Source: Tanytarsus gracilentus (taxonomy: Eukaryota; Arthropoda; Insecta; Diptera; Chironomidae). From it: a DNA stretch of 64,000 nt. The notes below the pieces were generated by a model, which searched no databases, was not told the DNA's origin, and saw only the letters and a program-made list of their open reading frames with translations. A program made the position numbers and the translations under genes. Below are positions 22,611 through 35,723 of this stretch, in pieces; the stretch's first letter is position 1, and each line of letters opens with the position of its first letter. The stretch covers positions 310,001 through 374,000 of the forward strand of contig JAXRKN010000025.1 in NCBI GenBank assembly GCA_038502055.1, in the 5' to 3' direction.

Positions 22611-24365
22611 TTGACGAATGAAGCTGCTACTTATGGCACATCTACACAAAATGCCATTGAGAAGCGCGGAAAAAATAAAAAGAAAAACTAAGTAAAGAAT
22701 TTTATTTTAGCATCTTAATTTTAGATCAATGTGGTATCCAATTTTTTGCGAATATGATTTTATTTTTTTCGGAATTTATCGCACGCAAATGTTTACTTGT
22801 CATCGCTTTCCTTAAAATTCTAATCGCGTATTCAATTTGTGTTCAAATATTCAAGAGCAGGAAAATCTAAGAAAAATAGTTTTTTAATTCCATCATAATT
22901 TTTTACTCTACTCAGATTTACATTGAAATCTACACATAAAAGCATTTTTTAAGATTATAATAACGCATAAAAGAAAAGTTTAGTTGTGACATCTATTTGT
23001 AATTCTGAAGAATGTAAATAGCAATAAAGTGTATCTTGTGAAAAGTTTGTGAAAAAATATGTTTTATGTTTAGAAGCACCCTAAATAATTAAAAAATAGC
23101 AAGCAATTTTATAGGATCATCGAAAAAGATTTATTATAACCCGCAATGTAATTAGATGTGATGATGATTAAAAATTATTCGAAATATGTTACTAAGAGAT
23201 ACAAAATCAAAATGTGCTGATCTCTCAACAATTAAAAACTAAAGTTATTCTGGATGTATTAAAGAATAAATATTTATCATCTCTATTTCATGATTTTTTA
23301 TTAGAATTAATATTCCAACTTTTGCTAAGACATTTTTTACAGAGTTTTTTCTTATCCATTTGAAAAATCACTATCTAGGGAAAAAATCATGAATACATCC
23401 TTTATGTTTTAATTTTTGTACAAATTTCTTATAAATCTCTGAGAATTTTTAATTTGATTGTCAATCTCAAACGGATATCTGCTCTAAATATATGAGTTTT
23501 TGTAAAAATTTGAGCTTTAAATAAACTCTGTGTACTGGATTCAAAAAATTAATTCTTTTTTCTTGGGTATTTTTTTTTTGAATTCATTCGAATGTTAAGT
23601 TCTTGATCTCTGTCGTTTAAAATTTTATATTAAACACTTCACAAAAAAAACTTAGAGTTTTCGCGCCAAATTTCGACACAACAATATCGCTCTGCGAAAT
23701 GTTGTCATTTTTAAATAGTTTTCGGGCATTTATATAGATTAAAAACGGTGGATCATCTTCAAAAAGACACAAAGAACAAAGATATAATAAAGGTTTGTAT
23801 GATAATCAAGGATAATAATGGAAAAAAATGATAATCCAAAGTGAAATTAATAAATAAACAAAAAGTGAAAAGTGAGAGTAAAAAGAGAGAAAAGAAAAAG
23901 CAAATTATTATTAAAGTGTAAAAGTGATAAAGTGTGTGATTAAATGAAATCTTAAATTATTACTTAATTAATTAGTGAAGAAGTGAAACATTTAAAGTAC
24001 CCAAGAAAAAAACAACACTAAAAATTTTATATTTATTTTTTACGCTTTATGTTAAATGTTTGTCTGTTCTGTGCCGTGAGTGGTCCAGCCTTTAACGATT
24101 AGTTAAGGCTGAGGAAGGTAGTAGTGACGGAAACTTTAAATCTCTGAAAAATGAAAACATTTTATCTCTCTAAAAATTTTAAACTTTTGTTCCTTTTTAT
24201 TATCGCTTAATTAAATTTACGACCTGTAAATCAAGTAAAAAATATTTGATGTGAAGGGAAGAAACACATTTATTTTTTATTCAAAGAACCATTGAATGAA
24301 TATTCATTAAATTTATAGAATTTTAAATGTTCGAATTGGTTATTTGCATTATGGTTATATTAAAC
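22611..24365. other. Convergent intergenic region, Src42A and hig 3' ends
   Basis: Contains the Src42A 3' UTR (AATAAA at 23023) and, on the other strand, the hikaru genki 3' flank. AT-rich; no additional gene or repeat was seen. Confidence 0.5.
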
Positions 24366-27300
24366 TTAAACTTCCTCGATACTTTTGCATTCAGGAATTT
24401 TTTCTGACCAAGAACCATCAGGTAGACATAGGGGTCCACCGTTATTTGCAGATTGCAATACATATCCTTCGAAACATTTAATTGAAAGAAAATCTCCTGG
24501 TTCATAGAGGAACTTAAGCGGTGAGACAAGACCATTTAAGGGATCACCAGGGTATTGGCATTGAGTTTTGCCTTTTTCGGGGTAAAATTTTGCAATTACT
24601 TTTTTGAATGTGCACAAGAGAGATACTTGTGATTTTAATAGTCACGAATTTTATTCGATGGAATTTAGAGATGAAAAGAAAGCTTCTTTTACTTACAACT
24701 TGGTGGGCTTCCACTCCAGAAGCCTGTTTCTTGGCAAACAATTGATGATTCACCTATATTCATAGAGCACAATTTTTTTAAAGCTTTTAAAATTTCAAAA
24801 CTCTGCAGTTACCTTCCAAAGTGAATCCATTTGAGCAGCTAAAATTTATCTATTAGTGTACTTATCTTAATGGACAAATGCTTAAAAATACAATACCTAA
24901 AAGTAAGGAGAGCGCCAACTGCATATTTTCGTTGACCAAACGCTCCTGATGTTGAGTCAATTTTTCCGTTGAGCGGAACCAAGGGTTGAGGACACTGAAT
25001 GGCTTTATATAAAAATGAATTTATTTACTCGAGTTATAATTGAAGGCTAATATCGACGATGTATGAGTACCTTTACATCTTGGCGGGCTGCCACTCCAGT
25101 GGCCGCTGGCTAAACATTCTAATGTTGACAGTCCACTTAACTTATAGCCCCAAGCGCAAGAAAAAACTGCTCTTCCTGTTTAAAAAATATTGTAAATCAT
25201 TCCAAGGAAAAAATTAAACTATTTTAAAACTAACCCCAAGAAGATGTATTCAATTCAATCAGACTTAAATGGGGATCTTCGAGAAAAAGTGGAGGGCATT
25301 GAATAGGTACACAAGTGGGCGGTGAATTTGACCAATTTCCAGATGCAAGACAAGTTGCATTTGCTTGACCTTTCAATTAAAGAATTACATTTAGCCATAT
25401 AATATATATTATTTCAAAATTGCTCAATTACCCTGAAGAAGAAATCCCATTTGGCATCTAAAATGTGAATATTAAAATAAAATTCTTTCTCTATCGTACA
25501 AATATAGTAAGAAACCTGTAGATAGCTCTTTGTCCCAATTTTATTCCTTCCAGACGTAGAGAGAGTGGCAGGTTTGGCTCTGTCAGTGTTGGGCATTGTG
25601 AAACTAAAACAATTTTGTTAAAAATTTAATTTACAATTTTTTTAATATAAAATTTACCGGCCACAATTATTGAAATGCTATTTGTTAATCCCCGAGGACT
25701 TGAGCAAGTGTACGTACTCGAATCTTGGGGTTGAACGTCTTTTATTGAAAGTCGATATCGTGATGCTTTTTCTTCGGGGACCGCGCTCCATCCAGTTAAA
25801 TATTGTCTAAACCATCCCGTCCATGTCCACTCAGGTGATCCTTTCTTTCTTGGATACATACAATCAAGATGTAGTGTTGAACCGGGCAAGACTGAAATAA
25901 TTTAATTTGCACCCCTCCATAAACTACAGTTTCGGAACAACAGAAACTTACCAGCTAGTTGTCCTAAAATAACATTTTTTAAAATTAGATTCAAACGATT
26001 TATGTATCATATTAAAAAGTATGTGTTTTTAACCTGATGGTTCATACGATGCACTGCCAACTCCTACCTTAATACGGATAGAGGGTGGAGAATCATCGCT
26101 GAAATTTGTGAGAAGAGTTGTTGGAATGCACGAGGGCATTTTAGGAGCCCATAAACCATTTGAACAGAGAACTTTCGCCTCGCCAACTAATTTATAGAGA
26201 CCTAAATCAGAGCAACGTGCTTGTAGTGTATGGCCATGAGGAAGATCCCAATTAGTTGTCTATTAAAATTTTGTTTTTAAAATAATTCATAGAGAGAATA
26301 TTTTTAAGCTCCTACCACCGAAACATTCTTGTAAGAGAGCAACAAGTGAGGTGGAATGCGCTGTTGCTGATCAACAACACATCTCTTATATAGTGGTTCA
26401 AATTTTAAATGACCATTATCATCAAGCTCGGGAGAGGCGCAAAGAGGACCTTGCCACATGCCTTCAATACATTTGATTTTACACAGTCGGTGTGTTCCTT
26501 AACCAAAAAATTAAAAAAAGTAATATTGATGTTATTGAAGACGACAAGTACAAAATTTACTCACCTAAAGGTCCAACTTCCGCTGGAAAACGAACTTCAG
26601 AAACTTCCTTAAAGACATTTTGCTCTGGTATATCATCTATTTCTTCAGAGTCTTTATCTGGCTCCCTCGACTGATTATGATCCTCTTCTGATTCCCCCGG
26701 CAAGTTCCCATCTTCGTCATGCTGTCCACCGTGAGTTTTACGACTTGAAGAGACTTTCTTATCCCCACCTCCTTAAGTATATTAGTGTAATTATATACTT
26801 TTTTTATTTTGCGATTAAAAGCAAATTAAAAGTTAAAAATACCTTTTGGTCTATTAAGTGCACTCGTTGTTTTTCCTGCTAAATTTTCTAAAGTTAGTAA
26901 ATTATATGTTAACATATATTCTTAATATTAATCTTACCGGATTTTCGTTTCACACGTGACTTGCTACTTTTTGAAATAATATCACCCTCATGAAATTTAT
27001 TATTGCTTTCAAGTTCTTTCAGTTCTTCAAGGATGTCTTCAAGCTCGTAAAGATCCAGCTCTTTGCACACATATTCAAAAACAATTTTTTAAATCACAGA
27101 TTTAAAAATCATAAACATACATATAAGTATCAACTTAGATTAAAGAAAATTCATTATAAAATCAAAAAATTATTAATTATTAATAATGATTAGAACCTTC
27201 ATTTTTTCCGTTTCGTCCATTAGAATCTCCAATTGTATCATTCTCGTTAAAGATATTTTCAATTACTTCTGAAGCACTGAAAATTTCTTCTGGCGTAAAA

Positions 27301-27916
27301 TCATTCTGATAGTCAATTTTGTTTAATTTTGAAACAATTGCAACTGCCTCGTGATTATAAAAATTGGCTGTCTTCCTCCCTTTTCTATTGTGGTTCCTTT
27401 TTCCTCTCTTTCGATGGTGATTGTTTTCACCATCAAAATCGAACCAGTAAGGATTTTCATTAAATTTCATTGCATCCTTTTGAGCACTCTTGTCGACTTG
27501 TTCCTCAATTAAACTTCCACTTTTATCCTTCACAAATTCAAAGTCAAATGATGTAAAATCTTGTGGTGGTAGATAAAGTGTTGTTGTAAAGGGCTGTTCG
27601 GTTGTCACTGATTTTCCCTTAGAACGACTTATTCGAAAATCTGGTGGAGCGCAGCCAGTTATTGCTTCTAAAAATTCATCAAAAAAACATAAATTGAATT
27701 TTTTTAAACATTAATGTAGAATTGAGGAACACGTTTTAGAGCTTTACTTATGGTGTTGTATGATTAATTTTATGTGATTAAAATAGAGTAATGATGAATT
27801 TTACCTGGCTCTAGGGTTGTAGTAGATGGAGGTGATGTTAAAGTTTCGTTGGCAAATACATATCTCAGATTCACTGCGACTGAGATGATAATCACGTGAC
27901 AAACATTGAGCTTCAT
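24366..27916 (-). CDS. hig: Hikaru genki, secreted synaptic Ig/sushi protein
   Basis: Secreted protein of the synaptic cleft in flies, needed for normal cholinergic synapse function. Minus-strand exons: 27916-27805, 27667-27197, 27060-26938, 26878-26843, 26771-26565, 26497-26316, 26259-26034, 25963-25952, 25891-25658, 25603-25516, 25457-25432, 25369-25235, 25175-25071, 25002-24897, 24838-24813, 24753-24697 and 24625-24366. They sum to 801 aa in frame. Residues 1-22 form a signal peptide. The long polar N-region ends in a dibasic RVKRKS. The conserved THRLCKIKCIEG...PLC block follows. Ig domain about 457-534 (LHLDC..., STYTCSSPRGLTNS). Then sushi/CCP modules with repeated WSGSPP..C. The junction 24697/24625 is frame-consistent but adds LSLL before the cysteine. 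No RGD was seen, though the fly protein is reported to have one. Confidence 0.92.
25952..25963 (-). other. hig: 12-nt microexon of hig
   Basis: Minus-strand TTTTAG-(12 nt)-GTAAGT encodes QLA between the linker exon and the Ig exon, keeping phase 1 on both sides. It is symmetric, so skipping would delete four residues without a frameshift. Confidence 0.85.
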
Positions 27917-28298
27917 TATGAGTAATATTCCAATTTCCAGTTATTTACTGCTGTAATGAATGAGTAAGTTTAACTTAAGTTATATTATGAAAGCACTTTA
28001 TTTTTTTTTTAAATTAAGAAAACAGAGCTTATCTCTTGAAAAAGTCTTCAAATTTAAGTTCAATTTTAGCAAAAATATCTTAAAATTTAAAAATAATTAC
28101 TTCAAGTAATTTAATTGTGTGAAGGAGAAACTGAAAAAAAGACAAGTTTTTCCTTTTGCGCAAAACTGGCGTCTGCGCTGTCATAAACACAAATTATCAC
28201 AATATTTTATTACCACATTTTATTTCTTACATTAGTTTAGGTTGACAAAAAATTGTGATATTCCTTAGAGTGGTTAAAATTGTTAATCAAGAGTGTTT
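27917..28298. other. Intergenic hig promoter / CTCF 3' flank
   Basis: A 382-bp AT-rich gap between two genes on the minus strand. It must hold the hig promoter and the CTCF 3' UTR. No distinct motif was identified. Confidence 0.5.
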
Positions 28299-30479
28299 TT
28301 AATTTTTAATGCTAACTTCATCTCCTTCAAATTCCAAACCCGTCACAAAAGCATCATTATCATCTTCAGCAAGTTTGAATGTTTCCGTTCCATCAACCTC
28401 GACCTCGGAGTCCAATTCATATTCTCCATCGTCGTATTCAATCTCCTTTTTAATTAGGAATAATTAGAATAATTAGGAATAATTAGAAATAATACAAAAA
28501 TCATCATCCTTAACAACAAAATGATTATTTAAGAAAAAGAACTTTTTAAAAATCTACTAGTTACTGACCTCATTGATGACCTCGACAACAACATAATTGC
28601 TCCCATTAACATCTTCACCGGGTTCACCTTTAATTTTAGGCTTTTCTTCGTCAGTATCGCTTGTCCTGCCTTAAAAATGAAACATCAGTTTTTTTTAAGT
28701 TCATCAAATATTCTCAAAAAAACAGTTACTTGTTCCAGCTTCGTGTTGCAGCATGTGCCTAATTAAGTTACCCTTGTGACGGAAAGCTTTTTTGCATGTA
28801 GGACAGAGATGAGTTTTTTCCTTCGGAACGGCTGCGATATAATTTGGATTATGATACAAATTCTCATGGCGTTTTAAGAGTTGCTTTTGCCGGAAAGTCT
28901 GATCACAGTGAGCACACTCGAAAGGCTGTAAATAATTATGTTTAATAATGTTTTCTTGATTCAAGATTTTACCTTCTCATCGGTGTGTATTAGCATGTGT
29001 GATTCTAGATGTCGAGCTGAAATTGAGGCATACGGGCACATTTCGCAACGATAGCTTTTTTCTATTTAAAGGGAATTTTACTTAACAAGGATTTTAAATA
29101 GAAAATTAAATATCATACCTCCTTCATGGGTTTTTGCATGAATTTTATAGCTGTAGCGATCGGAGAAAACTTGATTGCATCGTTTACATTTAATTGGTAC
29201 ATCGGACGTATGGAGCTTTTGAACATGAATTCTCAAGTCGGTCTTTCGTCCACAAGTTGTTGGGCATAATTCACATTGAAAAACTGGTTTTTCGCCCACG
29301 GAGTGAATCAATTTATGAGCTTTCAATGAGTTCGATTGAGTAAATCTTGCTTGACAAATTTCACACAGATAAGGCTTTTCACCGCTGGTGGGAAAAAAAT
29401 TAATAAAAATAGAAAGACGCAATCTAAAATATTCTTACGTGTGAATTCTTAAATGTCTCTTCAACTTGAAGGTGTCAGGAGAAGCGTAAGTACAATGTGG
29501 ACACTATTAATAATTGAGTTATTAATTATTGCAATAAGAATTTTTTAATTTTGTTCTTGCCTGATATGGCCTCTCTCCGGTGTGACATCTTATGTGTCGC
29601 TTCAGCTTTGACAACTCCACGCTGGCATAGTCACACTTGAATGTTAAAAAATAAAAATGCAACAGAAATACATTAAAATAATTTTAATATTCTTACCTCT
29701 GGACATTTGTGTGGCTTTTCATGTGTGTGGCGGTAACGAACATGACGTACCAATTCTCCCGATGTGGTGAAAGCAGCATCACAAAATTTACAGGTATGAG
29801 GCTTAACTCCAGTATGAGTGTTGACGTGATTTGTAAGACTTGCCATTGTTTTGAATCCACGCTCGCAAACTGAACATTTATGTGGACGATCTGTGATTAA
29901 AATAAAAAGAGTGGAGGTGAAATTTTCTCTCAAACAGCTTATATCCATACCTTCCGAGTGACACTTCATATGTCGTGCGAGGAGATAGCGCTTGTTTGTT
30001 GAATAGTTACAGAATGAACAAACGTGAGACATTGATTGAGATCCAGAAGCTCCTTTTTTAGTGACTGATTTTACAACTTTTGACTTGTGTTCCGCATTAT
30101 CGAGCATTATCTCTTCCTCCTCTTCGTAGTCTTCAAACTCAAAAATCTCCTGCTCATCGCCCGGCATTTTTTCGTCAATGCAATCTTCATCGTCTTGCAC
30201 GATAAACACGTACCTATAATCCTCTTTATTTTCGTCTTCTATTAAGAGAAGTAGATTGTTAATGTTGAGCGAAAATCCACATAATATAATATTATGACTT
30301 ATAATAATAACGGTTAATAAGGATATACCTTCTAAAATGGCCTCGGAGGTGCCAATTTCATTCTCTTCAATGTAAACTTTACTTCCAGACTGACCTGGCT
30401 CTTCAGGCTCTTCCATTTCCTTAAACGAATTTATGTATGACTGTATTTCGTTTTCCTCTTTCGCAGCTTTCTTTGGCAT
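28299..30479 (-). CDS. CTCF: CTCF, 11-zinc-finger insulator protein
   Basis: Sequence-specific DNA-binding protein that organises chromatin boundaries. Minus-strand exons: 30479-30329, 30238-29951, 29890-29697, 29635-29561, 29503-29439, 29384-29119, 29061-28973, 28925-28730, 28669-28569 and 28445-28299. They total 523 aa. Eleven C2H2 fingers run from about residue 122 to the end of exon 8. They include CTCF-typical CDYASVELSKLKRHIR and CTYASPDTFKLKRHLR (fingers 4 and 5), FTQSNSLKAH (finger 6) and FRQKQLLKRHENLYHNPN (finger 10). The N-terminus is short and acidic compared with human and fly CTCF, and the tail is acidic. The intron 29560-29504 uses a GC-AG donor (CAG-GCAAGA). Intron 28568-28446 carries AATTAGGAATAATTAG repeats. 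Confidence 0.93.
28448..28496. repeat. AATTAGGAATAATTAGAA direct repeats
   Basis: About three tandem variants of AATTAGGAATAATTAGAA lie in the last CTCF intron. The same unit builds the larger hairpin at 45936-46099. Confidence 0.7.
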
Positions 30480-31182
30480 TTTTATTGACTACGATCGAAT
30501 CTGGATGTTACAAAAGAAAAAAGTCTCAAATACTTTATTTTTAATTCGAATTAGTTCAATTTAATGTTATGTTCGCGATTTAGCTTTTTCAGTTGATTTC
30601 AAAATGCTGACATCTGTACAGTCTTTACGGCATCTTTGACTCAGCTTTCATCACTAGATAGCGTCGCTTTAATTCGGTATACTCACCAAAATTTACGAAA
30701 ACTTCTTAAATTTACGGTTTAAATGTTTACGGCCTAACCAAAGCAATTTTAAGATTAATCTTAAAGTAGAGAACAATGCAATGACACAATTTTTAGTATT
30801 TTAGTGTTAATATAATTTAAAGTTCAAACTTTTTATTATCAAGTTCAAATCTTAAATTCAAATTTAATAATCCGAATTTCCTAATCCGAATTCAAAAATT
30901 CAACATTTAACGATTTTGTAACTTTTAGAAGTTCATTATAATTAAAATTAATAAAAAGAAATAACTCGGTGATTTCGATACTTTTTTGTTTTATTTTGTT
31001 CAAAGGAAAAGAAATGCTACAAAACTCTTAATTTCACCTAAATATATGTTTATATTTATGTCTTTTTAGAAGTGAGTATTCTGCATCTGGACGTTCTGCC
31101 ATTAGAAAAAATTAAAGATTGATTGATGCAGGTTTTAAGCCGTTTTAAGATGAGCAAAAGAGCACGCATTTGACTTTCAATT
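30480..31182. other. Intergenic CTCF promoter / MOSPD2-like 3' flank
   Basis: AT-rich DNA upstream of CTCF and downstream of the next minus-strand gene. No further ORF, RNA or repeat was identified. Confidence 0.5.
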
Positions 31183-34100
31183 TCACTTATCTATGCAATA
31201 TTGAGAGTTTTGGTTTTGAATCTCCATTTTAAGTATGTATATGATGGCTATCGCCAATAAAATAAACACAAAAATAGTTATCCATTGAAGTGACTGAAAA
31301 GATTTCATTTGTTGGTGCATTTGATTCACCGTTTCACTTAGATGATTGACTGTTGCTTGCAAATGATGCTGTAAAATAGGTTGCTTGGTTCCATTTTGTA
31401 TCAAAGAAGAGTAATTGTGATGGCCAGTAGACATTGATGCATTATTATCAAGAAAATAGTCTTCTACCATGTCGTTGTTTATAATGGCAGATGTGACAGT
31501 TCCTGGCAATGCACATTTTAAACGGTGTTGCTCTACTTCTGGACTTGCTGCAGTTATTTCCTTCCACAGATTGGCGATTTCATCATTTGTAAGGGATTCT
31601 TCTTCTTCCGGAAGCGACATGCACATAACGAGAAATTTATCCTTATTAATAGGAATTGCCTGTTGCCCCTTTTGAATCACGACGTGAATCGTTGTGCTAT
31701 TATTCGGAGCAATCGTACCACTCGAAGGTCTTACACGGAATTTGTCTAGAAAATTATCAAGATCCCAATTAATAAATTCACTCCCGTCTTAAAACATAAA
31801 ATTACTTACCAGGTGCTGTTGTCTTCACCTGAATGTTTTAAGTAGTCTTTTCTTAAATAATCTTTAATATGTCTAAAATTGCGACTCACTCACCTTATAA
31901 GTCACCGATTTTTTACCAACATTGGTAATTTCAACATTCCCCGCAAATTCAATGCCATTTGAACTTTTTTGAAAAATAATTGTTTCGGCCGGTGTGAGAC
32001 TCAACATATCTGAAATGAATTGAATTACATATATCTATATAGTCTTAAATCATATTTAAAAACCTCCAAAACGATGATTTTCGTAGTAGGAAGTTTCAGA
32101 CATTGGCGAAGAGGAGGCAAAATGAACCTAAAATATAGAATGATTTAATAATGTTTAGTGTTTTAAACTTACAGTGAACTAAAGTTAAAGTGAATCGACC
32201 GCTTAAATTCGGTTAACGCACTGTTATATACTTTTATTTGTACTCGTCTTTCGGTCCGTTTAAAATATTATTATTTTTCTCTCAAACATACATCCCATGA
32301 TTTAAATTGCTAAAACTATTTTTCATAAAATCTTACTTATTCATATAAAGAGAGTATAATCAATAGTTTTTTAAAATAATTTTCATGATTCAATTGTTGA
32401 ATTTAAGTCATCGAAAAAAATCTCATTGAAAAAAGTGAAAATATATTAAACAAATAATGAACAAAAAAAAATAAAAATGGCTTTATAAATTGATTATTTT
32501 CTTCTTCGACTAACTCTTTGCATCCTTATTTTCACTTATTTATTTGCTTCCTTATTTTAATTGGTTCTGTTTCACTTCAAGAATTTTTTATCAAATTTTA
32601 AAATTTTGCTCTTATTTTTGACAAATAATATTGTTACCAGAGCGCGCTAGCTACTCAAACTAAAAATCTCTCTCCTAACTCTCTTTTTCTCTCTTTCGCT
32701 TCATACTTTTAGATATTTTTCTATTTTGACAACAGGCGATGGTTAAAAAATTTTTAAGAGTTAGTAATTTATTATTCAGCACTCGATTTTCACTATAAAT
32801 ATTGAAGTAAAAATTCCTTAAAAATGTTTTTCCTGTTCTTTATCCTCTTATTTATATTAAAAATAATCAATATCATCTAAAGAATGCGTAATTTTTTTTT
32901 ATTTTTATTTTTAAAGATTTTTGTTTGTTCGATTACTAACTCTTAAAAAAGTGGAACTTTTTGGTTGACTTTAAAGAAAACTTAAATCGTCAATAATATG
33001 AAACACATTCTTTTGCCAACGTTCTTTGTCGTACAATTCATAACGTTTAATTTAAATCTCACAGATGGTTTTTAGCTGAATCAGTTCGCTGAATTTTAAT
33101 CTTGCAGGTGAAAAAATTTCCCGCACTTTTTTTTGCATTCAGTAAGTTTAAATCTTAAATTTTCGTTACAAAGAGAGTTTCACTTTTTTTTTAACCATCG
33201 CCTGCAGTAAAAATGCGTTAAAATTTAAAAACATTCCTAAAAAATTTAAACGTTGCTCTTCCTTTCGTTTACCGTTTACTTTTCAAATATTTAAGGATTT
33301 TTGAATTTAAATTAGTATTTTTGATGCTAGGAAGTTTTTATCTTTCAATTTAAACTCAAATGTAAACACACCAAATTTTGGTCGACTTTGAATTTATAAG
33401 GACGGATGAGAAAATGAAAGCAATGATTTTCTTAGAAAAATTCCTTCGTATAAATTTTCTAACATATATAAAAACACTCTACTTGAGTTGAATGATAATC
33501 GCTTAAAAAATTTAATTTTAATGTAACAACGAAAACTTTCCTCACTTTTTCGATGGATGGAATAGTAATTAATTTTTAGTTTGTAAACTTTACAACTTTA
33601 CCTTTTTATTTTCCATGGATATATTTAAGTTCGCACGTGTTAGGCTGTTATTGTTTTCTTTTAAAAATGCCTCATTTTCGTCATCAAACCTTTCCAATTC
33701 AAATTTGAGTTCATAATCGTCTTTTCCTCCCCATTCTTTAGGCTGATGAGTTTCGCTGATATAATTCTTTGCGTTTTTTGAATTTATGAATTTCATTCTA
33801 TCCAAAACCTTTTTCGGTAAAAGACCTTTGATTATTTGAAAAATTCCTAGTGAACGATAAAAAATATCTTTAGCACTTATTCATCACTACATTAGTGAGA
33901 GATTGAAATAAAAATGTAACGAGAATTGGATACTAAAAATTTCATTTACTTGTAAATAGTAGATTTTTTAACGTGCGTATTGTTTTTTAAAGATTAAGTT
34001 GACCTAGTTCGAAAGAAACGCGTTTAATTCAATTTCTCACAAATGTAATTTTCCTTAAATTACTACCATTCATTATAAAAGGCATATCAAAGACAAGCAT

Positions 34101-35723
34101 ATAGTTCATAGAGTTTGGATAGTAGTTCTTGAAAATAGAAATCATCATTCTAGTGTATTCCAAATCCATGTTTTTAACTCCGGCGCCCTGCATGTCAAGT
34201 ACTAGCGTAATTTTATCTCCTTTAGTTAGTCGAAGACCTCTCTCCACCTTAAAAAATTTAATATTTAAAAATTTATTTAAATTTTTTAAAATCAATATGA
34301 AAATCTAATACCCAATAAAGAAAGAAAATTTGCAAATCGTCTATAGTTCGAGGTCCTCTAGAGTAAAGCCGAATGCGAAAGAACATAATATGCTTTCCAT
34401 CAATATCACGTCCTCTGATATAAATATTTCCATTAATCAAATCTTCCATTTTCAAACTTTTTTCGGTTATATCTGGCGTTTAAAAAGTATTCATTGAAAT
34501 TTACACTTAATTAAACAATTTTAGCTAAAGACAAACCGTTGACGAAATATTTAGCTCTCCATTCAAGAGTCGCTGAAAAGTACACATAATCATAAAGAGA
34601 CCTTGTGAGCGGTCAAAAAGAATAGTACCTATGCATTGAGAATGCGCATCCTTGATATTGTAATCGTGAAAGATGAGAAAATTATCCAGCCATGTATCCT
34701 CTTGTATTCTCTTGAGATCCAAAGCATGAAATTGTCCTAAATTTTTTAAAGAAATTACATATTGTGTTCTCGTCAAGTGTCATTTTCTTATCTTTTTAGC
34801 GTAACCCACATAAAGTGTGGTAACGCTTATATGCTCATCTTTCTGTCCGTCCGTCTGTTCCATCGAGATCAGCCCTTGGACCAGCTAGAGACTTCTAGTT
34901 TTCACCAGATGGTAGCTCTGAGGGTCTATATGTGCAGGTACTGACTATTTTTTCGAGTCATGACCATGGCCGGCCATAATATCCATTTATTCTAATGCTT
35001 CATTTATGTCGTTGAACTCGTCATTGGATCAGGAATCGATTGACATTGATGATTTTTGAGGCATGTCCATCATGGTCAATCAGAAGTGACACGGACAGCC
35101 ATAATTTCTATTTTTCAGAACTAAAGCTTCATGTATCTCATTGAACTCGTCTTTTGATGCCGTGAAGGAAAATTTTGTCTACTAAACTTATTTTTAAAGC
35201 TATAAAGCTATAACTGTTTGGATTAACCAAAATGTCTTGATTGACTTAAACTGATTTTTTTATGCACTTGATTTTCAAATACTGATCTGGTTACGCGGCA
35301 ACACCAACTGGTGGGTTTGAAACATTTTTTTTATTTAACATGTACATGGTGATTAAGACGATACAGCAGAAATTTCATTAATTCCTCGAAAAAATTCGCC
35401 AGCAATGATTTTTTTTAAATAAAAGATTTTCAATATCTCTACAAAATTTAGTAATTGCTCACATTGACAAGTTGCCATCAGCTGCCAAATATAATGAACA
35501 TGTACAAATGTAAGTATATTTGTGTGTAAAGAAGAGCCACAGTGTACTTGTTAAAAAAGTACAATGCTCCTAATACAGAAGTCCGACACAGAAGTAAAGG
35601 AATAAAAAAATTACCAATAGATTGATCGACTTTGCCTGTTTCAATGTCATCGAGGATCAATTTTCGCAATTGCTTAATAGAATTGTCGCGATTAAGTTCA
35701 CTGGAAATATCAGATTTAACCAT
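31183..35723 (-). CDS. MOSPD2-like CRAL-TRIO + MSP tail-anchored protein
   Basis: Probable ER-anchored membrane-contact protein. In the family, the MSP domain binds FFAT motifs and CRAL-TRIO binds lipid. Minus-strand exons: 35723-35615, 34736-34629, 34572-34537, 34472-34312, 34247-34067, 33846-33602, 32127-32064, 32009-31894, 31828-31810 and 31745-31183. They total 533 aa, close to human MOSPD2 (about 518). CRAL-TRIO spans about 85-280 (FIRG-type GNIYIRGRDIDGKHIMFF, LVLDMQGAGVKNMDLEY, GLLPKKVLDRMKFI, YISETHQPKEWGG). MSP spans about 302-415 (LTPAETIIF, FRVRPSSGTIAPNNSTT, DKFLVMCMSL, HRLKCALPG). A membrane span lies at about 501-520 with a short tail. Resembles the fly CG33523 type. A 19-nt microexon encodes VKTTAP. 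Intron 33601-32128 is 1.5 kb. Intron 1 holds a dispersed repeat. Confidence 0.88.
31810..31828 (-). other. 19-nt microexon in MOSPD2-like gene
   Basis: Minus-strand ACATTCAG-(19 nt)-GTAAGT encodes VKTTAP plus one base. It lies inside the MSP domain and is required for frame, since 19 is not a multiple of three. Confidence 0.85.
34801..35337. mobile_element. GTAACCC-ended dispersed element, copy 1
   Basis: Begins GTAACCCACATAAAGTGTGG, followed by a GTCCGTCCGTCTGTTCC tract and GACTTCTAGTTTTC. Ends with TACTGATCTGGTTAC, CGGCAACACC and GGGTTTGAAACATTTTT. These blocks recur in reverse complement at about 41841-42887. It has no coding capacity and sits in intron 1 of the MOSPD2-like gene. The exact ends and class are unknown. 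Confidence 0.75.
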
